A stretch of DNA of 64,000 bases from Achromobacter sp. UMC46. Lineage in GTDB: Bacteria > Pseudomonadota > Gammaproteobacteria > Burkholderiales > Burkholderiaceae_B. Below the pieces are notes generated by a model. That model had not been told where the DNA came from and did no database searches. It saw only the letters and a program-made list of their open reading frames with translations. The stretch covers positions 930,001-994,000 of the forward strand of contig NZ_LZZS01000004.1 of the NCBI RefSeq assembly GCF_014170335.1, in the 5' to 3' direction. The position numbers were made by a program, and so were the translations under genes. Shown here one piece after another: positions 53,539-63,166 of this stretch (position 1 is its first letter; the number at the start of each line of letters is the position of its first letter).

Positions 53539-54521
53539 CGTCCCCCTCGCAACCCCTGGTCAGCATCCGAAACCTGGAAGTTGCTTTCCAGGCCGGGGCG
53601 AAGACCGTGCAGGCGCTGAACGGCGTGAACCTGGACGTGGGACGCGGCGAAGCCGTGGCGCTGATCGGCGAATCGGGCTCGGGCAAGAGCGTGACGCTGC
53701 GCGCGCTGATGCGCCTGCATCCGGCACGCCGCACGCGCATCCGCGGCCAGATGCAGGTGGACGGGCGCGACGTGCTGGCGATGAGCGCCCGCGAACTGGC
53801 GGCGATGCGCGGACCGGTGGTGTCCATGGTGTTCCAGGAACCGCTTCTGGCGCTGGATCCGGTCTATGCCGTCGGCCGCCAGATCGAAGAGATGGTGCGC
53901 CGGCATACCGGCAAGACGGCCGCACAGGCGCGCGCGCACGCGCTGGCGCTGTTCGAACGGGTGCGCATCCCCAGCCCGGAGCGCCGCCTGCAGGCGTTCC
54001 CGCACGAGATGTCTGGGGGCATGCGGCAGCGCGCCATGATCGCGCTGGCCCTGTCCTGCGATCCCAAAGTGCTGCTTGCCGACGAACCCACCACCGCGCT
54101 GGACGCGACCGTTCAGATCCAGATCCTGCTGCTGTTGCGCGAACTGCAGCGGGAACGGGGCCTGTCCATCGTCTTCGTGACGCATGACATCGGGGCGGCG
54201 GCCGAAATCGCGGACCGCGTCGCCGTCATGTATGGCGGCCGGATCGTCGAGCAAGGCGCCGTCGCCGACCTGTTGCGCGCGCCGCGTCACCCCTACACGC
54301 TGGCCTTGCTGAAGGGCAGGGCGCACGGCGCCATGCGCAAAGGGCAACGGCTTGAAACGATTCCCGGATCTCCGCCTGATCTGGCCGCCTTGCCGCCCGG
54401 CTGTTCGTTCGCGCCGCGTTGCAGTCTGGCCCAGCCGCGCTGTCAGGCGGCGGTGCCCGACATCGAACCCGTGGCGCCCGGGCACGAGGTGCGGTGCATC
54501 CGCGTGGCCGAGACGGCGTAG
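53535..54521 (+). CDS. Peptide ABC transporter ATP-binding protein, DppD type
   Basis: 328 residues. Walker A GESGSGKSV, Q-loop VFQEPLLALDPV, signature MSGGMRQRAMIALAL, Walker B VLLADEPTTALD, H-loop VTHDIGAAAEI, and a C-terminal CSFAPRCSLAQPRC cysteine set. It completes the importer as the second ATPase. ATG 53535 overlaps the previous stop. Confidence 0.92.
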   Translation: MTSPSQPLVSIRNLEVAFQAGAKTVQALNGVNLDVGRGEAVALIGESGSGKSVTLRALMRLHPARRTRIRGQMQVDGRDVLAMSARELAAMRGPVVSMVFQEPLLALDPVYAVGRQIEEMVRRHTGKTAAQARAHALALFERVRIPSPERRLQAFPHEMSGGMRQRAMIALALSCDPKVLLADEPTTALDATVQIQILLLLRELQRERGLSIVFVTHDIGAAAEIADRVAVMYGGRIVEQGAVADLLRAPRHPYTLALLKGRAHGAMRKGQRLETIPGSPPDLAALPPGCSFAPRCSLAQPRCQAAVPDIEPVAPGHEVRCIRVAETA

Positions 54522-54627
54522 GCGGAGCGGCTAAATTTGTTTCAACGTATCACTGGATAATCTGTCCCTGATATGAATTTTCATTCTTGGCCGATAATGC
54601 TTGTCGTTGCTCCAAGCAGGACCCTCT

Positions 54628-55560
54628 ATGCGCTGCGTTGCCCGTCGTGTTTCTTTGCCGCTGTTCGCCGTCCTCGCGGCCGTTCTGGCGGGATGTACTT
54701 CGCCCAAGCCGGCCTACGAACGAGAGGACTTCACCCAGAACGACGTGTTCTCCCGCACGTTCCCCACCGCCAGCACCACCGCCTGCGACGCAGGCCGCCG
54801 CGCGTTGCTGAGCCAGGGGTACAACATCGACCGCTTTGACCAGGCGCGGGTGTCCGGGCACAAGAACTTCCAGGGCGAAGACGGGTTGCATACGCAGATC
54901 AATTTCAACATCGACTGCGCCTCGGACGGCAGCGCCAACCAGCGCGCCACGGTGTTCGCCAACGCCGTGCAGGACCGCTATTCGATCAAGCGCACCTCCA
55001 GTTCCGCCAGCGTGGGCGTCAGCGTGCTGGGACAGGTGTCGATGCCGTTCGGGTCCAGCGACGATTCGCTGGTGAAGACGGCCAGTCAGACCGTGTCGCG
55101 GCCGAAATTCTACGAAGGCTTCTTCCAGCTGTTGCAGCGCTTCCTGCCGGACGCGGAAGCCGCCGCCGCGCCGCACGTGCCGCCGCCGGCCCGCGCCCGC
55201 GCCAACGCGCCCAAGCCACCCGCGCCGCCTGCGGATCCGGTGGTCGCGCCGGATGCGCCTGCCGACACCCTCAATCCGGCCTTGGCCAACGGCACCGCGT
55301 CGACGGGCGACAAGACGGCGCCGGCAGGGGATACGAACCACCCGGCAGCGCCATCCGTGCCGGGCAATACGGAAGCCGGGGTGGCCGCTTCAGCGCCGGC
55401 CGCCGCCGCGGCGACCCCCGCCCCGGCATCCACAAATTCACCGGCCACTTCGGCTGCCGCTACGCCGGCCGCCTCTGGCGTGGCACCCGCCGCGACACCG
55501 GCCACTACGTCAGCTACTGCGCCAACCACTGCGCCGGCCACGGCGGCACCGGGCAACTGA
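54628..55560 (+). CDS. DUF2242-type lipoprotein
   Basis: 310 residues. Signal peptide II with lipobox LAGC and lipidated Cys23. A folded domain (about 30-180; TACDAGRRALLSQGYNIDRFDQARVSGHKNFQ, INFNIDCASDG) matches DUF2242. From about 185 the chain is Ala/Pro/Thr low complexity, likely a wall- or periplasm-spanning tail whose length may vary between strains. Function unknown; monocistronic. Confidence 0.83.
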   Translation: MRCVARRVSLPLFAVLAAVLAGCTSPKPAYEREDFTQNDVFSRTFPTASTTACDAGRRALLSQGYNIDRFDQARVSGHKNFQGEDGLHTQINFNIDCASDGSANQRATVFANAVQDRYSIKRTSSSASVGVSVLGQVSMPFGSSDDSLVKTASQTVSRPKFYEGFFQLLQRFLPDAEAAAAPHVPPPARARANAPKPPAPPADPVVAPDAPADTLNPALANGTASTGDKTAPAGDTNHPAAPSVPGNTEAGVAASAPAAAAATPAPASTNSPATSAAATPAASGVAPAATPATTSATAPTTAPATAAPGN

Positions 55561-55651
55561 CGCCTCAAGCGCGCGGCGCCGGTTTTCCTTGGCGCAAACC
55601 GGCGCGGCTTCCTGCGGCTCAGGCCGCCCGCAAGCAGCGATAATGCCGGCC

Positions 55652-56077
55652 ATGACATACCAACTTCTCAAGATGGCCCACGTGGCGGCCGTTGTCGCCT
55701 GGATCGTCGGTTCGCTGTTCGTCTCGCTGTTCCTGCTGTCGTCGCAGCCGCAAGACGGCGATGACGCGCCGAAGGAACGCAAGATGCTGGGCGCCTTGCG
55801 CCGCTGGACGCTGTGGGTGACCACCCCGGCGATGGTCGTCTCGTGGCTGATCGGCCTGCATCTGGCGATGACCTTCGGCTGGTTCGCCATGAACTGGATC
55901 TGGATCAAGGTCGGCTGCGCGCTGGCCCTGTCCGCCTTGCTGGGCATCCAGAGCGCCGCGCTGCGCCGGATGGCCAACGGCAGCCCGAAGCGGCCGCCCG
56001 CGGTGGACTTCTACGCGCCGCTCACCGTCGTCGCCTGCGCGGTCATCGTGACGCTGGTCGTGGTCAAGCCGTTCTGA
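55652..56077 (+). CDS. CopD-like small membrane protein
   Basis: 141 residues, four spans. YQLLKMAHVAAVVAWIVGSLFVSLFLL at the start and WTLWVTTPAMVVSWLIGLHLAM in the middle place it near CopD/HemJ-like proteins; His and Arg residues of these helices could bind heme or copper. An ATG 9 bases earlier (55643) is in frame and also possible. Role unknown in this context. Confidence 0.75.
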   Translation: MTYQLLKMAHVAAVVAWIVGSLFVSLFLLSSQPQDGDDAPKERKMLGALRRWTLWVTTPAMVVSWLIGLHLAMTFGWFAMNWIWIKVGCALALSALLGIQSAALRRMANGSPKRPPAVDFYAPLTVVACAVIVTLVVVKPF

Positions 56078-56219
56078 TCCGGTGCGGGCGGCTTATGCCG
56101 CCCGGCCATATCCAAAGACCCCCGTAATAAGGACGCAACGAAGTATTCGTTCGTGGCCGCCGGGGCCATCCCTAGAATCGTCTCTCTCATAACTGCATTG
56201 ACTTAGAGGCGATTCCATC

Positions 56220-57092
56220 ATGACTACCCGTTTTCTAGGTACGCGCGGCGCGCAGGGCAACCCCGCACCCGTCAAGCGAACGCGCCTTGTCCTTAAAACG
56301 TTGCTGGGCGCCGTGCTGGCGTCCGCCGCGATGTTCCATGGCCCGGCGTTTTCCGCCGATCCGAAGCCGCTGAAAGTGGGCGTGCGGGGCGGCGTCGATG
56401 AGCAGATCTGGGAAGTGGTGACGCAGGTCGCCAGGAAGAACGGGCTGGCCGTCGAGCCCGTGGTCATCACGGGTACCGCCAGCCCCAACGAAGCGCTGAA
56501 CAACGGCGACCTGGAAGCCAACGCCTTCCAGCACATCCCTTTCCTGAACGACCAGATCAAGCAGCGCGGCTACAAGCTGGTGCCGGTGGCGAACACGCTG
56601 ATCTCGCCCATCGCCTTCTATTCAAAGAAGTACAAGTCGCTGAAAGACCTGCCGGACGGCGCCCGCGTCGGCATCCCGAACGACCCCAGCAACCAGACCC
56701 GCGCGCTGGTGATCTTGCACGACCAGGGTTTGATCACGCTGAAGGACGGCTTCGATCCGGCGACGGGCACCGCCACGCTGGCCGACGTGACTTCCAATCC
56801 GAAGAAGCTGAACTTCGTCGAAAGCGCGTCCGTCGTGCTGGCACGTTCGCTGCCGGACGTGGACACCGCTGCCATCGTCAACAGCTTCGCCTACCAGGCC
56901 GGCCTGATCGCCACGCGTGACGGCATCGCGGTGGAGAAGAAGGAAAACAACCCTTACGTGAACATCATTGCCGTGCGCGAGAAGGACAAGAACGCGCCAT
57001 GGGTGCCCGAACTGATCAAGGCCTATCACTCGGAAGAAGTCCGCCAGTTCATCCTGAGCAAGTACGAAGGCTCCGTGATCCCGGTTTTCTAA
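56220..57092 (+). CDS. metQ: Methionine ABC transporter substrate-binding protein MetQ
   Basis: 290-residue NlpA-family receptor. [44 protein letters not shown] and [19 protein letters not shown] define the family. The first 46 residues form a long export signal (cleavage near AFSAD) with no lipobox cysteine, so it appears soluble and not lipid-anchored as in E. coli. It precedes metN by 1 base. No SAM riboswitch or MetJ box was seen in 56078-56219. Confidence 0.9.
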   Translation: MTTRFLGTRGAQGNPAPVKRTRLVLKTLLGAVLASAAMFHGPAFSADPKPLKVGVRGGVDEQIWEVVTQVARKNGLAVEPVVITGTASPNEALNNGDLEANAFQHIPFLNDQIKQRGYKLVPVANTLISPIAFYSKKYKSLKDLPDGARVGIPNDPSNQTRALVILHDQGLITLKDGFDPATGTATLADVTSNPKKLNFVESASVVLARSLPDVDTAAIVNSFAYQAGLIATRDGIAVEKKENNPYVNIIAVREKDKNAPWVPELIKAYHSEEVRQFILSKYEGSVIPVF

Positions 57093-57093
57093 G

Positions 57094-58197
57094 ATGCAGC
57101 ACGAATTCTCCTACCCCGGGCCGTCCGTGGCGGCGGGGGCTCCGCCGGGGCCGGACGCCCATATCGTCTTCGAGGGGCTGCAAAAACGGTATCAAAGCGC
57201 GCAGGGCGCGGTGGCGGCGCTGTCCGACGTGTCGTTCCAGGTCGCGCGCGGCGAGGTCTTCGGCATCATCGGGCGCAGCGGCGCGGGCAAGTCCACGTTG
57301 CTGCGCTCCATCAACATGCTGGAACGCCCCACTGCCGGCCGCGTGCGGGTGGACGGCGTGGATGTGGGCCAGCTGGACGAGGACGCGCTGGTGGGCCTGC
57401 GCCGCCGCATCGGCATGATCTTCCAGCACTTCAACCTGCTCTCCGCCAAGACGGTGGCCGAGAACGTCGCGCTGCCGTTGCGCGTGGCTGGCGTGAAGGC
57501 CGGCGCCGCACGCGTGCGGGTCGAGGCCCTGCTGGACATGGTGGGGCTGCGCGACAAGGCGGACGTCTATCCGTCCAAGTTGTCGGGCGGCCAGAAGCAG
57601 CGCGTGGGCATCGCGCGCGCGCTGGTGCATCAGCCCGAAATCCTGCTGTGCGACGAAGCCACGTCCGCGCTGGATCCGGAGACCACGCAATCCATCCTGG
57701 CCCTGCTGCAGGACATCAACCGCAAACTGGGGCTGACGGTCGTGCTGATCACGCACGACATGGCGGTGATCCGCGAAGTCTGCCATCAGGTGCTGGTGCT
57801 GGACGGCGGCCGCAAAGTGGAACAGGGCGAGGTCTGGCGCGTATTCGGCAACCCGCAGGCGGACGCCACGCGTGCCTTGCTGCGCCCGTTGCAGCATGAG
57901 TTGCCGGCCGACCTGGCGGCCAGGCTGGTGCCAGACCTGCACGGCCGCGACGGCGTGGCCGTGCTGCGCCTGCGCTTCACGGGGCAGGGGCGGCCGGACG
58001 GCGTGTCGCTGCAAGCCTTGGCCGCGATGGGGCCGGGCGCCACGCTGCTGCATGGCGGCCTGGACCGGCTGCGCGGCCATGCGCAGGGCAGCCTGCTGGT
58101 GTCGGTGCCCGCCGGCGCATTACGGGAAGAGGCCGCGCGCGCCGCGCTGGTGGCCGATCAGATCAAGGTGCTGGGTTATGTCGCTGCCGATGCTTGA
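57094..58197 (+). CDS. metN: Methionine ABC transporter ATPase MetN
   Basis: 367 residues. Walker [10 protein letters not shown], signature [15 protein letters not shown], Walker [16 protein letters not shown]-loop ITHDMAVI and the C-terminal NIL regulatory domain (about 285-367) that binds methionine for trans-inhibition. The first 25 residues are a Gly/Pro-rich extension. It overlaps metI by 20 bases. Confidence 0.93.
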   Translation: MQHEFSYPGPSVAAGAPPGPDAHIVFEGLQKRYQSAQGAVAALSDVSFQVARGEVFGIIGRSGAGKSTLLRSINMLERPTAGRVRVDGVDVGQLDEDALVGLRRRIGMIFQHFNLLSAKTVAENVALPLRVAGVKAGAARVRVEALLDMVGLRDKADVYPSKLSGGQKQRVGIARALVHQPEILLCDEATSALDPETTQSILALLQDINRKLGLTVVLITHDMAVIREVCHQVLVLDGGRKVEQGEVWRVFGNPQADATRALLRPLQHELPADLAARLVPDLHGRDGVAVLRLRFTGQGRPDGVSLQALAAMGPGATLLHGGLDRLRGHAQGSLLVSVPAGALREEAARAALVADQIKVLGYVAADA

Positions 58198-58834
58198 TAA
58201 ATACCTGCAGGCATTCCTGCAGACCCTGGCGATGGTGAGCGTGTCCGCCGTCATCGCCATCGTGGCGGGCCTGGCGCTGGCGGTCGTCCTGACCGTAACC
58301 GCGCCGGGCAACCTGTATCCCAGGCCGCGCTTGAACAAGGCGTTGTCGATCACGGTGAACACGTTCCGCGCCATCCCCTTCATCATCCTGCTGGTGGCGA
58401 TGCTGCCGCTGACGCGTTTCCTGGTGGGCACCACCCTGGGCACGTGGGCGGCGATCGTGCCGCTGTCGGCCAACCTGGTGCCGTTCTTCGCCCGCATCGC
58501 GCAGGTCAGCCTGAACGACGTGGACCACGGGCTGGTGGAGGCGGCGCGCGCCATGGGCTGCCGCCGCTGGCATATCGTGCGGCACGTGCTGCTGCCCGAG
58601 GCCTTGCCCGGCATCATCGGCGGCATGACGGTCAGCGTCATCGCCATGATCAACGCATCCGCCATGGCGGGCGCGGTCGGCGCGGGCGGGCTGGGCGACC
58701 TGGCGATCCGCTATGGCTACGAACGCTATGAAACCCGCGTGATGTTCGAGGTGATCGTGATCCTGATCGCGCTGGTGTCGATCGTGCAGTTCACGGGCGA
58801 ATGGCTGTCGCGCCGGGCCGACCACAAGCGGTAG
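58178..58834 (+). CDS. metI: Methionine ABC transporter permease MetI
   Basis: 218-residue, five-span permease. [26 protein letters not shown] and the EAA loop [31 protein letters not shown] are standard MetI. ATG 58178 has AAGGTG 8 bases upstream; a second in-frame ATG at 58190 would shorten it by four residues. Last gene of metQNI. Confidence 0.92.
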   Translation: MSLPMLDKYLQAFLQTLAMVSVSAVIAIVAGLALAVVLTVTAPGNLYPRPRLNKALSITVNTFRAIPFIILLVAMLPLTRFLVGTTLGTWAAIVPLSANLVPFFARIAQVSLNDVDHGLVEAARAMGCRRWHIVRHVLLPEALPGIIGGMTVSVIAMINASAMAGAVGAGGLGDLAIRYGYERYETRVMFEVIVILIALVSIVQFTGEWLSRRADHKR

Positions 58835-58867
58835 GGGGCGGCAATGCGGGCGCGCGGACAAGCCGGG

Positions 58868-59674
58868 TCAGGGCAGCGCAGAAAGAAGGTTCGTCAGCTG
58901 TTGCTTGCCCAGTTGTTCCTGTTCGGCGGACAGCTTGCCGATCGCCGCCATGTGCTGGCGAAACCGGTTCAGGTCGTCGTCGTGGTCGAACAGCAGTTCG
59001 TCATGGTCCGCGTACCAGTACTGGCGGTTGTCGTCCAGCAACGTGATCATCTGGCCGAACTCCTGCAAGATGCGCGCTTCCAGCGTCCAGACCTGTTCCA
59101 GGCTGGCGTTGCGCTGGGCGAACGAGGCGTTCAGGCGCGTCAGCATCTTCTGCTTTTCCGGTTCGCGGATCGCCAGCGAGCGGATCAGCGCGGGCATGTC
59201 TTTCAGCACCTGCAGGCTTTGCTGCTGGTACTTCGGCAGCAGATGCTCGGCCTGCTCAAGAATCATCCGGCTTTCCACCAGGCCGGTGTCGCGCGCCAGC
59301 CGGTGCGCGTCCAGCAGCCGGGGCATGCCGATGTCGTTCAGGTCTTGAAGATAGGCCTTGTGCTGCGCCAGCCGTTCGCCGGCGACCGTCTTGATGACGC
59401 GTTCGAGTTCGCCATAGAAACCCGTGGCCTTGGGCGTCGGGTCGATGGCGGGCAGGGCCTCGGGCCTGACCTCCGGGTTGCCGACCATCTGGCTCAGGGT
59501 GTCGGCGACCTTGCGGATTTCGGTGCTGGCCACCTGTTCCTGCTCGCGCTCGCCGGCATTGCGCACGCCGATCACGACGGCCGACACCAGCACCGCCACG
59601 CCGGCGACGAGTGCAACGCGCAACCAGCCTGGCCGCGCGCGCGGGGATTGCAGGGGCTTGTCCTGGGAAATCAT
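58868..59674 (-). CDS. Membrane-anchored helical protein of unknown function
   Basis: 268 residues. One N-terminal helix (about 19-38, LRVALVAGVAVLVSAVVIGV) anchors a largely alpha-helical, charged domain with probable coiled coil (QAEHLLPKYQQQSLQVL, RLNASFAQRNASLEQVWTLEARIL). The topology resembles a periplasmic sensor or scaffold, but I recognise no family. It lies alone between metI and the PLP lyase, opposite strand. Confidence 0.75.
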   Translation of the reverse strand: MISQDKPLQSPRARPGWLRVALVAGVAVLVSAVVIGVRNAGEREQEQVASTEIRKVADTLSQMVGNPEVRPEALPAIDPTPKATGFYGELERVIKTVAGERLAQHKAYLQDLNDIGMPRLLDAHRLARDTGLVESRMILEQAEHLLPKYQQQSLQVLKDMPALIRSLAIREPEKQKMLTRLNASFAQRNASLEQVWTLEARILQEFGQMITLLDDNRQYWYADHDELLFDHDDDLNRFRQHMAAIGKLSAEQEQLGKQQLTNLLSALP

Positions 59675-59769
59675 GGCGCACCAGCAATTGGGGACATGGT
59701 TTTGAATGTAACGCAGTTTTCAGGCAAGGGCGCCAGGCCTTTGCAATAACCGATGACAGGAGTTCAGCA

Positions 59770-60960
59770 ATGTCCGACACCACGCAGCAAGGTTTTGCCA
59801 CCCGCTCCATCCACTTGGGCTATGACCCGCACGAGGAACAGGGCGCGTTGTCGCCGCCGTTGTACCTGACGTCCACCTACACCCAGGACAGCATCGAGGC
59901 CTTCGACCAGATCCGCCTGGGCGAAAAGCAGGGCTATGTCTATGGCCGCACCCGCAACCCGACGCAAGCGCTGCTGGAAGAGCGGCTGGCGTCGCTGGAA
60001 GGGGCCGAGGCCGGCGTGGTCACCGCTTCCGGCATGGCGGCCATTTCCGCCACCTTGTTGTCGCTGCTGCAAAGCGGCGACGAGATCGTGGTGGACCAGA
60101 TTGTCTATGGCACCGCGTTCACGCTGTTCACGCAGGGTTTGAGCCGCTTCGGCATCCACGCCGTGTTTGCCGATTTCACGCGGCCCGAGACCGTCGCCGC
60201 CGCCATCGGCCCCAAGACGCGCGCCGTTTACTTCGAAACGCCGGCCAACCCGAACCTGCGCCTGGTCGACATCTCGGCGGTCTCGGCCTTGGCGCGCGGC
60301 AAAGGCGTGCTGACCATCGTGGACAACACCTTCGCCACGCCGGTGCTGCAACGCCCGTTGGCGCATGGCGCCGACATCGTGCTGCATTCCGCCACCAAGT
60401 ACCTGGGCGGCCACGGCGACCTGCTGGCCGGGGCGGTCGTGGGCAGCAAGGCGCATATCGACGCCATCCGGTTGCAGGGATTGCGCTACTTCACGGGGGC
60501 GACCTTGTCGCCGTTCACCGCCTTCCTGGTGCTGCGCGGCATCAAGACGCTGGAATTGCGCGTGCAGCGCCACAGCGAATCCGCCTTGAAGGTGGCGAAG
60601 CTGCTGCGCGCGCACCGCGCGGTGGCCGACGTGTTCTACCCGGGCCTGGAAGGCACCGCCGGCGCGGACATCGCGCGGCGCCAGCAAGCGTCGGGGGGCG
60701 GGCTGGTGGCATTCGAGCTGAAGGGCGGCCTGGCCGCGGGCCGGAACCTGTTGAACAGCCTGAAGCTGGCGCGCATCGCCGTCAGCCTGGGCGACCCTGA
60801 AACGCTGATCCAGCATCCCGCGTCGATGACGCATGCCAGCTACACCGCCGAAGACCGTGAGAAGTACGGCTTGTCCGAAGGGTTGCTGCGCCTGTCGGTG
60901 GGGCTGGAGACGCCGGACGACATCCTGGCCGATCTCAAGCAGGGTCTGGACCGGGTGTAG
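59770..60960 (+). CDS. megL: Cys/Met metabolism PLP lyase (methionine gamma-lyase-like)
   Basis: 396-residue gamma-family PLP enzyme. YGRTRNPTQALLEERLASLEG, ASGMAAISATLLSLL, VDNTFATPVLQRPLAHGAD and K210 in HSATKYLGGHGD are diagnostic. Methionine gamma-lyases carry a Cys next to the YG of the YGxT loop; here the loop is IVYGTAFTLF (112-121) with Thr, so cystathionine lyase or a sulfhydrylase-like activity is equally possible. Its position after metQNI suggests use of imported methionine. Confidence 0.85.
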   Translation: MSDTTQQGFATRSIHLGYDPHEEQGALSPPLYLTSTYTQDSIEAFDQIRLGEKQGYVYGRTRNPTQALLEERLASLEGAEAGVVTASGMAAISATLLSLLQSGDEIVVDQIVYGTAFTLFTQGLSRFGIHAVFADFTRPETVAAAIGPKTRAVYFETPANPNLRLVDISAVSALARGKGVLTIVDNTFATPVLQRPLAHGADIVLHSATKYLGGHGDLLAGAVVGSKAHIDAIRLQGLRYFTGATLSPFTAFLVLRGIKTLELRVQRHSESALKVAKLLRAHRAVADVFYPGLEGTAGADIARRQQASGGGLVAFELKGGLAAGRNLLNSLKLARIAVSLGDPETLIQHPASMTHASYTAEDREKYGLSEGLLRLSVGLETPDDILADLKQGLDRV

Positions 60961-61408
60961 GCGGCGGGGCGGCGTCGTCGCGCCGCCATGCGACCCATTC
61001 GCCTTCGCCCTCGAAATGCCGCAGGCCGCGGCGGGCGACGGCCTGCCCGGCCCGCAGCACGTCCAGGTCGAGCCCCGGCAAATGGTGCAGGAGGGCGGGC
61101 GGCAGATGCGCGGCGTCCAGCACCTGTTCTTCGATGTCCACGCGCATCAGGTCGCCGTCGTCGCAGCGCACGCGCACGAACCACAGGCTTTCCATGTAGT
61201 CGCCGTACCAGGGGTCGGGATAGAGCGCGCGGGTGAAGGCGAAGCCGAATTCGTGGACGTCGCGCCAGGGCCAGGATTCCTGCAATCCCATCGCGCGCGC
61301 CAGTTCGCTCTGGCGCGTGAAGCCCGCGTCGTCGAAACGCACGGTCTCGCGCAATGGATCTTCAGGGGGCGGCGGGCCGTTCATGAACCGCTTGATGCGT
61401 GACCACAT
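60935..61408 (-). CDS. Conserved hypothetical protein
   Basis: 157 residues, no signal or membrane span. Tryptophan- and proline-rich segments (ESWPWRDVHEFGFAFTRALYPDPWYGDYMESLWFVRV) and an acidic tail suggest a small globular protein. I recognise no named family. ATG 61408 is chosen because the longer frame would begin in an AT-rich promoter-like stretch. The 3' end overlaps the PLP lyase stop by 26 bases, tail to tail. Confidence 0.68.
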   Translation of the reverse strand: MWSRIKRFMNGPPPPEDPLRETVRFDDAGFTRQSELARAMGLQESWPWRDVHEFGFAFTRALYPDPWYGDYMESLWFVRVRCDDGDLMRVDIEEQVLDAAHLPPALLHHLPGLDLDVLRAGQAVARRGLRHFEGEGEWVAWRRDDAAPPPTPGPDPA

Positions 61409-61630
61409 GGCAGGAAAATTCTGGATCGGAGGCGGATCGCGCAGTGTAGCGGGACCGTATCTGTAAAAAATGTTACAACCTTTGATTCTCGTCAAATCCA
61501 CGCCACGGCGCGCGAGTTAGGGTTTCGCCTTTGCCTATTGGGCTTTCTTCGGCCCTCTTTGGCCCCTCGGGCCGCCGGTGATCCGCCGGCCGGCGTGGGT
61601 CAGGCGACAAGCGCAGCAAGGACAGGATTC

Positions 61631-62791
61631 ATGACAGACAAGACACCGCAAGCCGAACAAGACGTTGCCGCCACGCCGAAGAAGCGCGTGCGAACCGCCG
61701 CCAAACGCACCGCCAGCCCGCGCACCGCCACGGCGCCGCGCCGGCCGCAGCCGGCGCCAGCCGATACGCCGTCCATGCAACCGGTGGTGCAGGCCCGCAA
61801 GCGCGTGGTTGCCCGCGAGGTTGCCGCCCGTCAGGAAACCGTGTCGGTGCTGTCCGATATCGCCCGCCGCTACACGGTCGGGCCCGATGCGCAGGCCCAC
61901 GAAGCCTTGCGTTCCGTGATCGAGGAGCTGTCGCCGGACGACGCCCGCGCCGTGCATCGCGCGCTGCTGGACGCCAATACGCAGGAATCGGGCGGCCGCC
62001 GCAATCCCGACGAGGAGCTGGCGACCGATTGGCGAGAAGGCATCTATCCGTATCGCCACCGCATGCTGCGCCGTAATTACGAAAAGCAGAAATACCAGCT
62101 GCAGGTCGAGCTGCTGAAGTTGCAAGCCTGGGTCAAGGCGACCGGCCAGCGCGTGGTGATCCTGTTCGAAGGGCGTGATGCAGCCGGCAAGGGCGGCACC
62201 ATCAAGCGCATGATGGAACACTTGAATCCGCGCGGCGCGCGCGTGGTCGCGCTGGAGAAGCCGTCGGACACCGAAAAGGGCCAATGGTATTTCCAGCGCT
62301 ACGTGCAGCACCTGCCCACGGCGGGCGAGATCGTGATGTTCGACCGGTCCTGGTACAACCGCGCCGGCGTGGAACGTGTGATGGGTTTCTGCTCGCAGCA
62401 GGAGTATCTGGATTTCCTGCGCCAGGTGCCTGATTTCGAGCGCCACCTGGTCAGCAGCGGCATCCACCTGGTCAAATTCTGGTTCTCGGTCAGCCAGGAA
62501 GAGCAGCGCCGCCGCTTCCTGCAGCGCAAGGTGCACCCGCTCAAGCAGTGGAAACTGAGCCCCGTGGACCTGGCTTCGCTGGACAAGTGGGACGACTACA
62601 CGCGCGCCAAGGAAGCGATGTTCGCGCACACTGACACGGCGGATGCGCCGTGGATCGTGGTGAAGTCCGATTGCAAGAAGCGCGCGCGGCTCAATGCCAT
62701 GCGCTATGTGCTGAGCCGTCTGCCGTACGAAGGCAAGAGCGGCGACGCCGGCATGGCGCTGGACTCGCTGATCGTCGGCCGGGCACTGTAG
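61631..62791 (+). CDS. ppk2: Polyphosphate kinase 2 (PPK2)
   Basis: 386 residues. The PPK2 core has Walker A GRDAAGKGG (181-189), the lid GQWYFQRYVQHLP and Walker B FDRSWYNRAGVERV (237-250). It reversibly transfers phosphate between polyphosphate and nucleotides. About 130 residues precede the core: a Lys/Arg/Ala/Pro-rich segment (1-65) then a helical region, longer than in short PPK2 enzymes. ATG 61631 follows an AAGGA by 8 bases. Confidence 0.92.
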   Translation: MTDKTPQAEQDVAATPKKRVRTAAKRTASPRTATAPRRPQPAPADTPSMQPVVQARKRVVAREVAARQETVSVLSDIARRYTVGPDAQAHEALRSVIEELSPDDARAVHRALLDANTQESGGRRNPDEELATDWREGIYPYRHRMLRRNYEKQKYQLQVELLKLQAWVKATGQRVVILFEGRDAAGKGGTIKRMMEHLNPRGARVVALEKPSDTEKGQWYFQRYVQHLPTAGEIVMFDRSWYNRAGVERVMGFCSQQEYLDFLRQVPDFERHLVSSGIHLVKFWFSVSQEEQRRRFLQRKVHPLKQWKLSPVDLASLDKWDDYTRAKEAMFAHTDTADAPWIVVKSDCKKRARLNAMRYVLSRLPYEGKSGDAGMALDSLIVGRAL

Positions 62792-62795
62792 GCGT

Positions 62796-63149
62796 TCAGG
62801 CGCCCAGCGCTTTCAGGTTCAGCGTGTAGCTGCGGCCGATCCACACGGCGCAGTCGCGGTGGTCGCGCAGCGAATCGCCGGTGTTGGGATGCATGAAGAC
62901 ATCCAGCCCGCCATGGTTCAGGGTCAGCCAGGCCGCGATCTCGGCGAAGTGCGCCGGGACGAACGCGATCTGGTAGCTCCATTGCGGATGTGGGCCGACG
63001 GGGCGCTCATGGAAGCGCCTCATTTCCATCTTGCCGTCGAACTGCGCGATCACGCGTTCGCGCAGCGCGAAGGCGGCGTCTCGGCTGGCGGCGTCGAAAT
63101 ACACGTGGGCGTGCCAGCTGGCGATGCGGTCTATGGCGGCTTCGTTCAT
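62796..63149 (-). CDS. DOPA 4,5-dioxygenase-family protein
   Basis: 117 residues. WHAHVYFDA near 12-20 and FMHPNTGDSLRDH near 85-97 carry the histidines expected for Fe(II) in this extradiol-dioxygenase-like family; PQWSYQIAF is also typical. Bacterial members' substrates are mostly unknown. It lies 17 bases upstream-to-downstream of the SUI1 gene on the same strand, so may be co-transcribed with hslR-yciH. Confidence 0.86.
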   Translation of the reverse strand: MNEAAIDRIASWHAHVYFDAASRDAAFALRERVIAQFDGKMEMRRFHERPVGPHPQWSYQIAFVPAHFAEIAAWLTLNHGGLDVFMHPNTGDSLRDHRDCAVWIGRSYTLNLKALGA

Positions 63150-63166
63150 GGTGTTCTCTTTCAGGT

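Noticed and set aside
56078-56219. SAM riboswitch or MetJ box before metQ
   Set aside because: None of the conserved blocks was seen.
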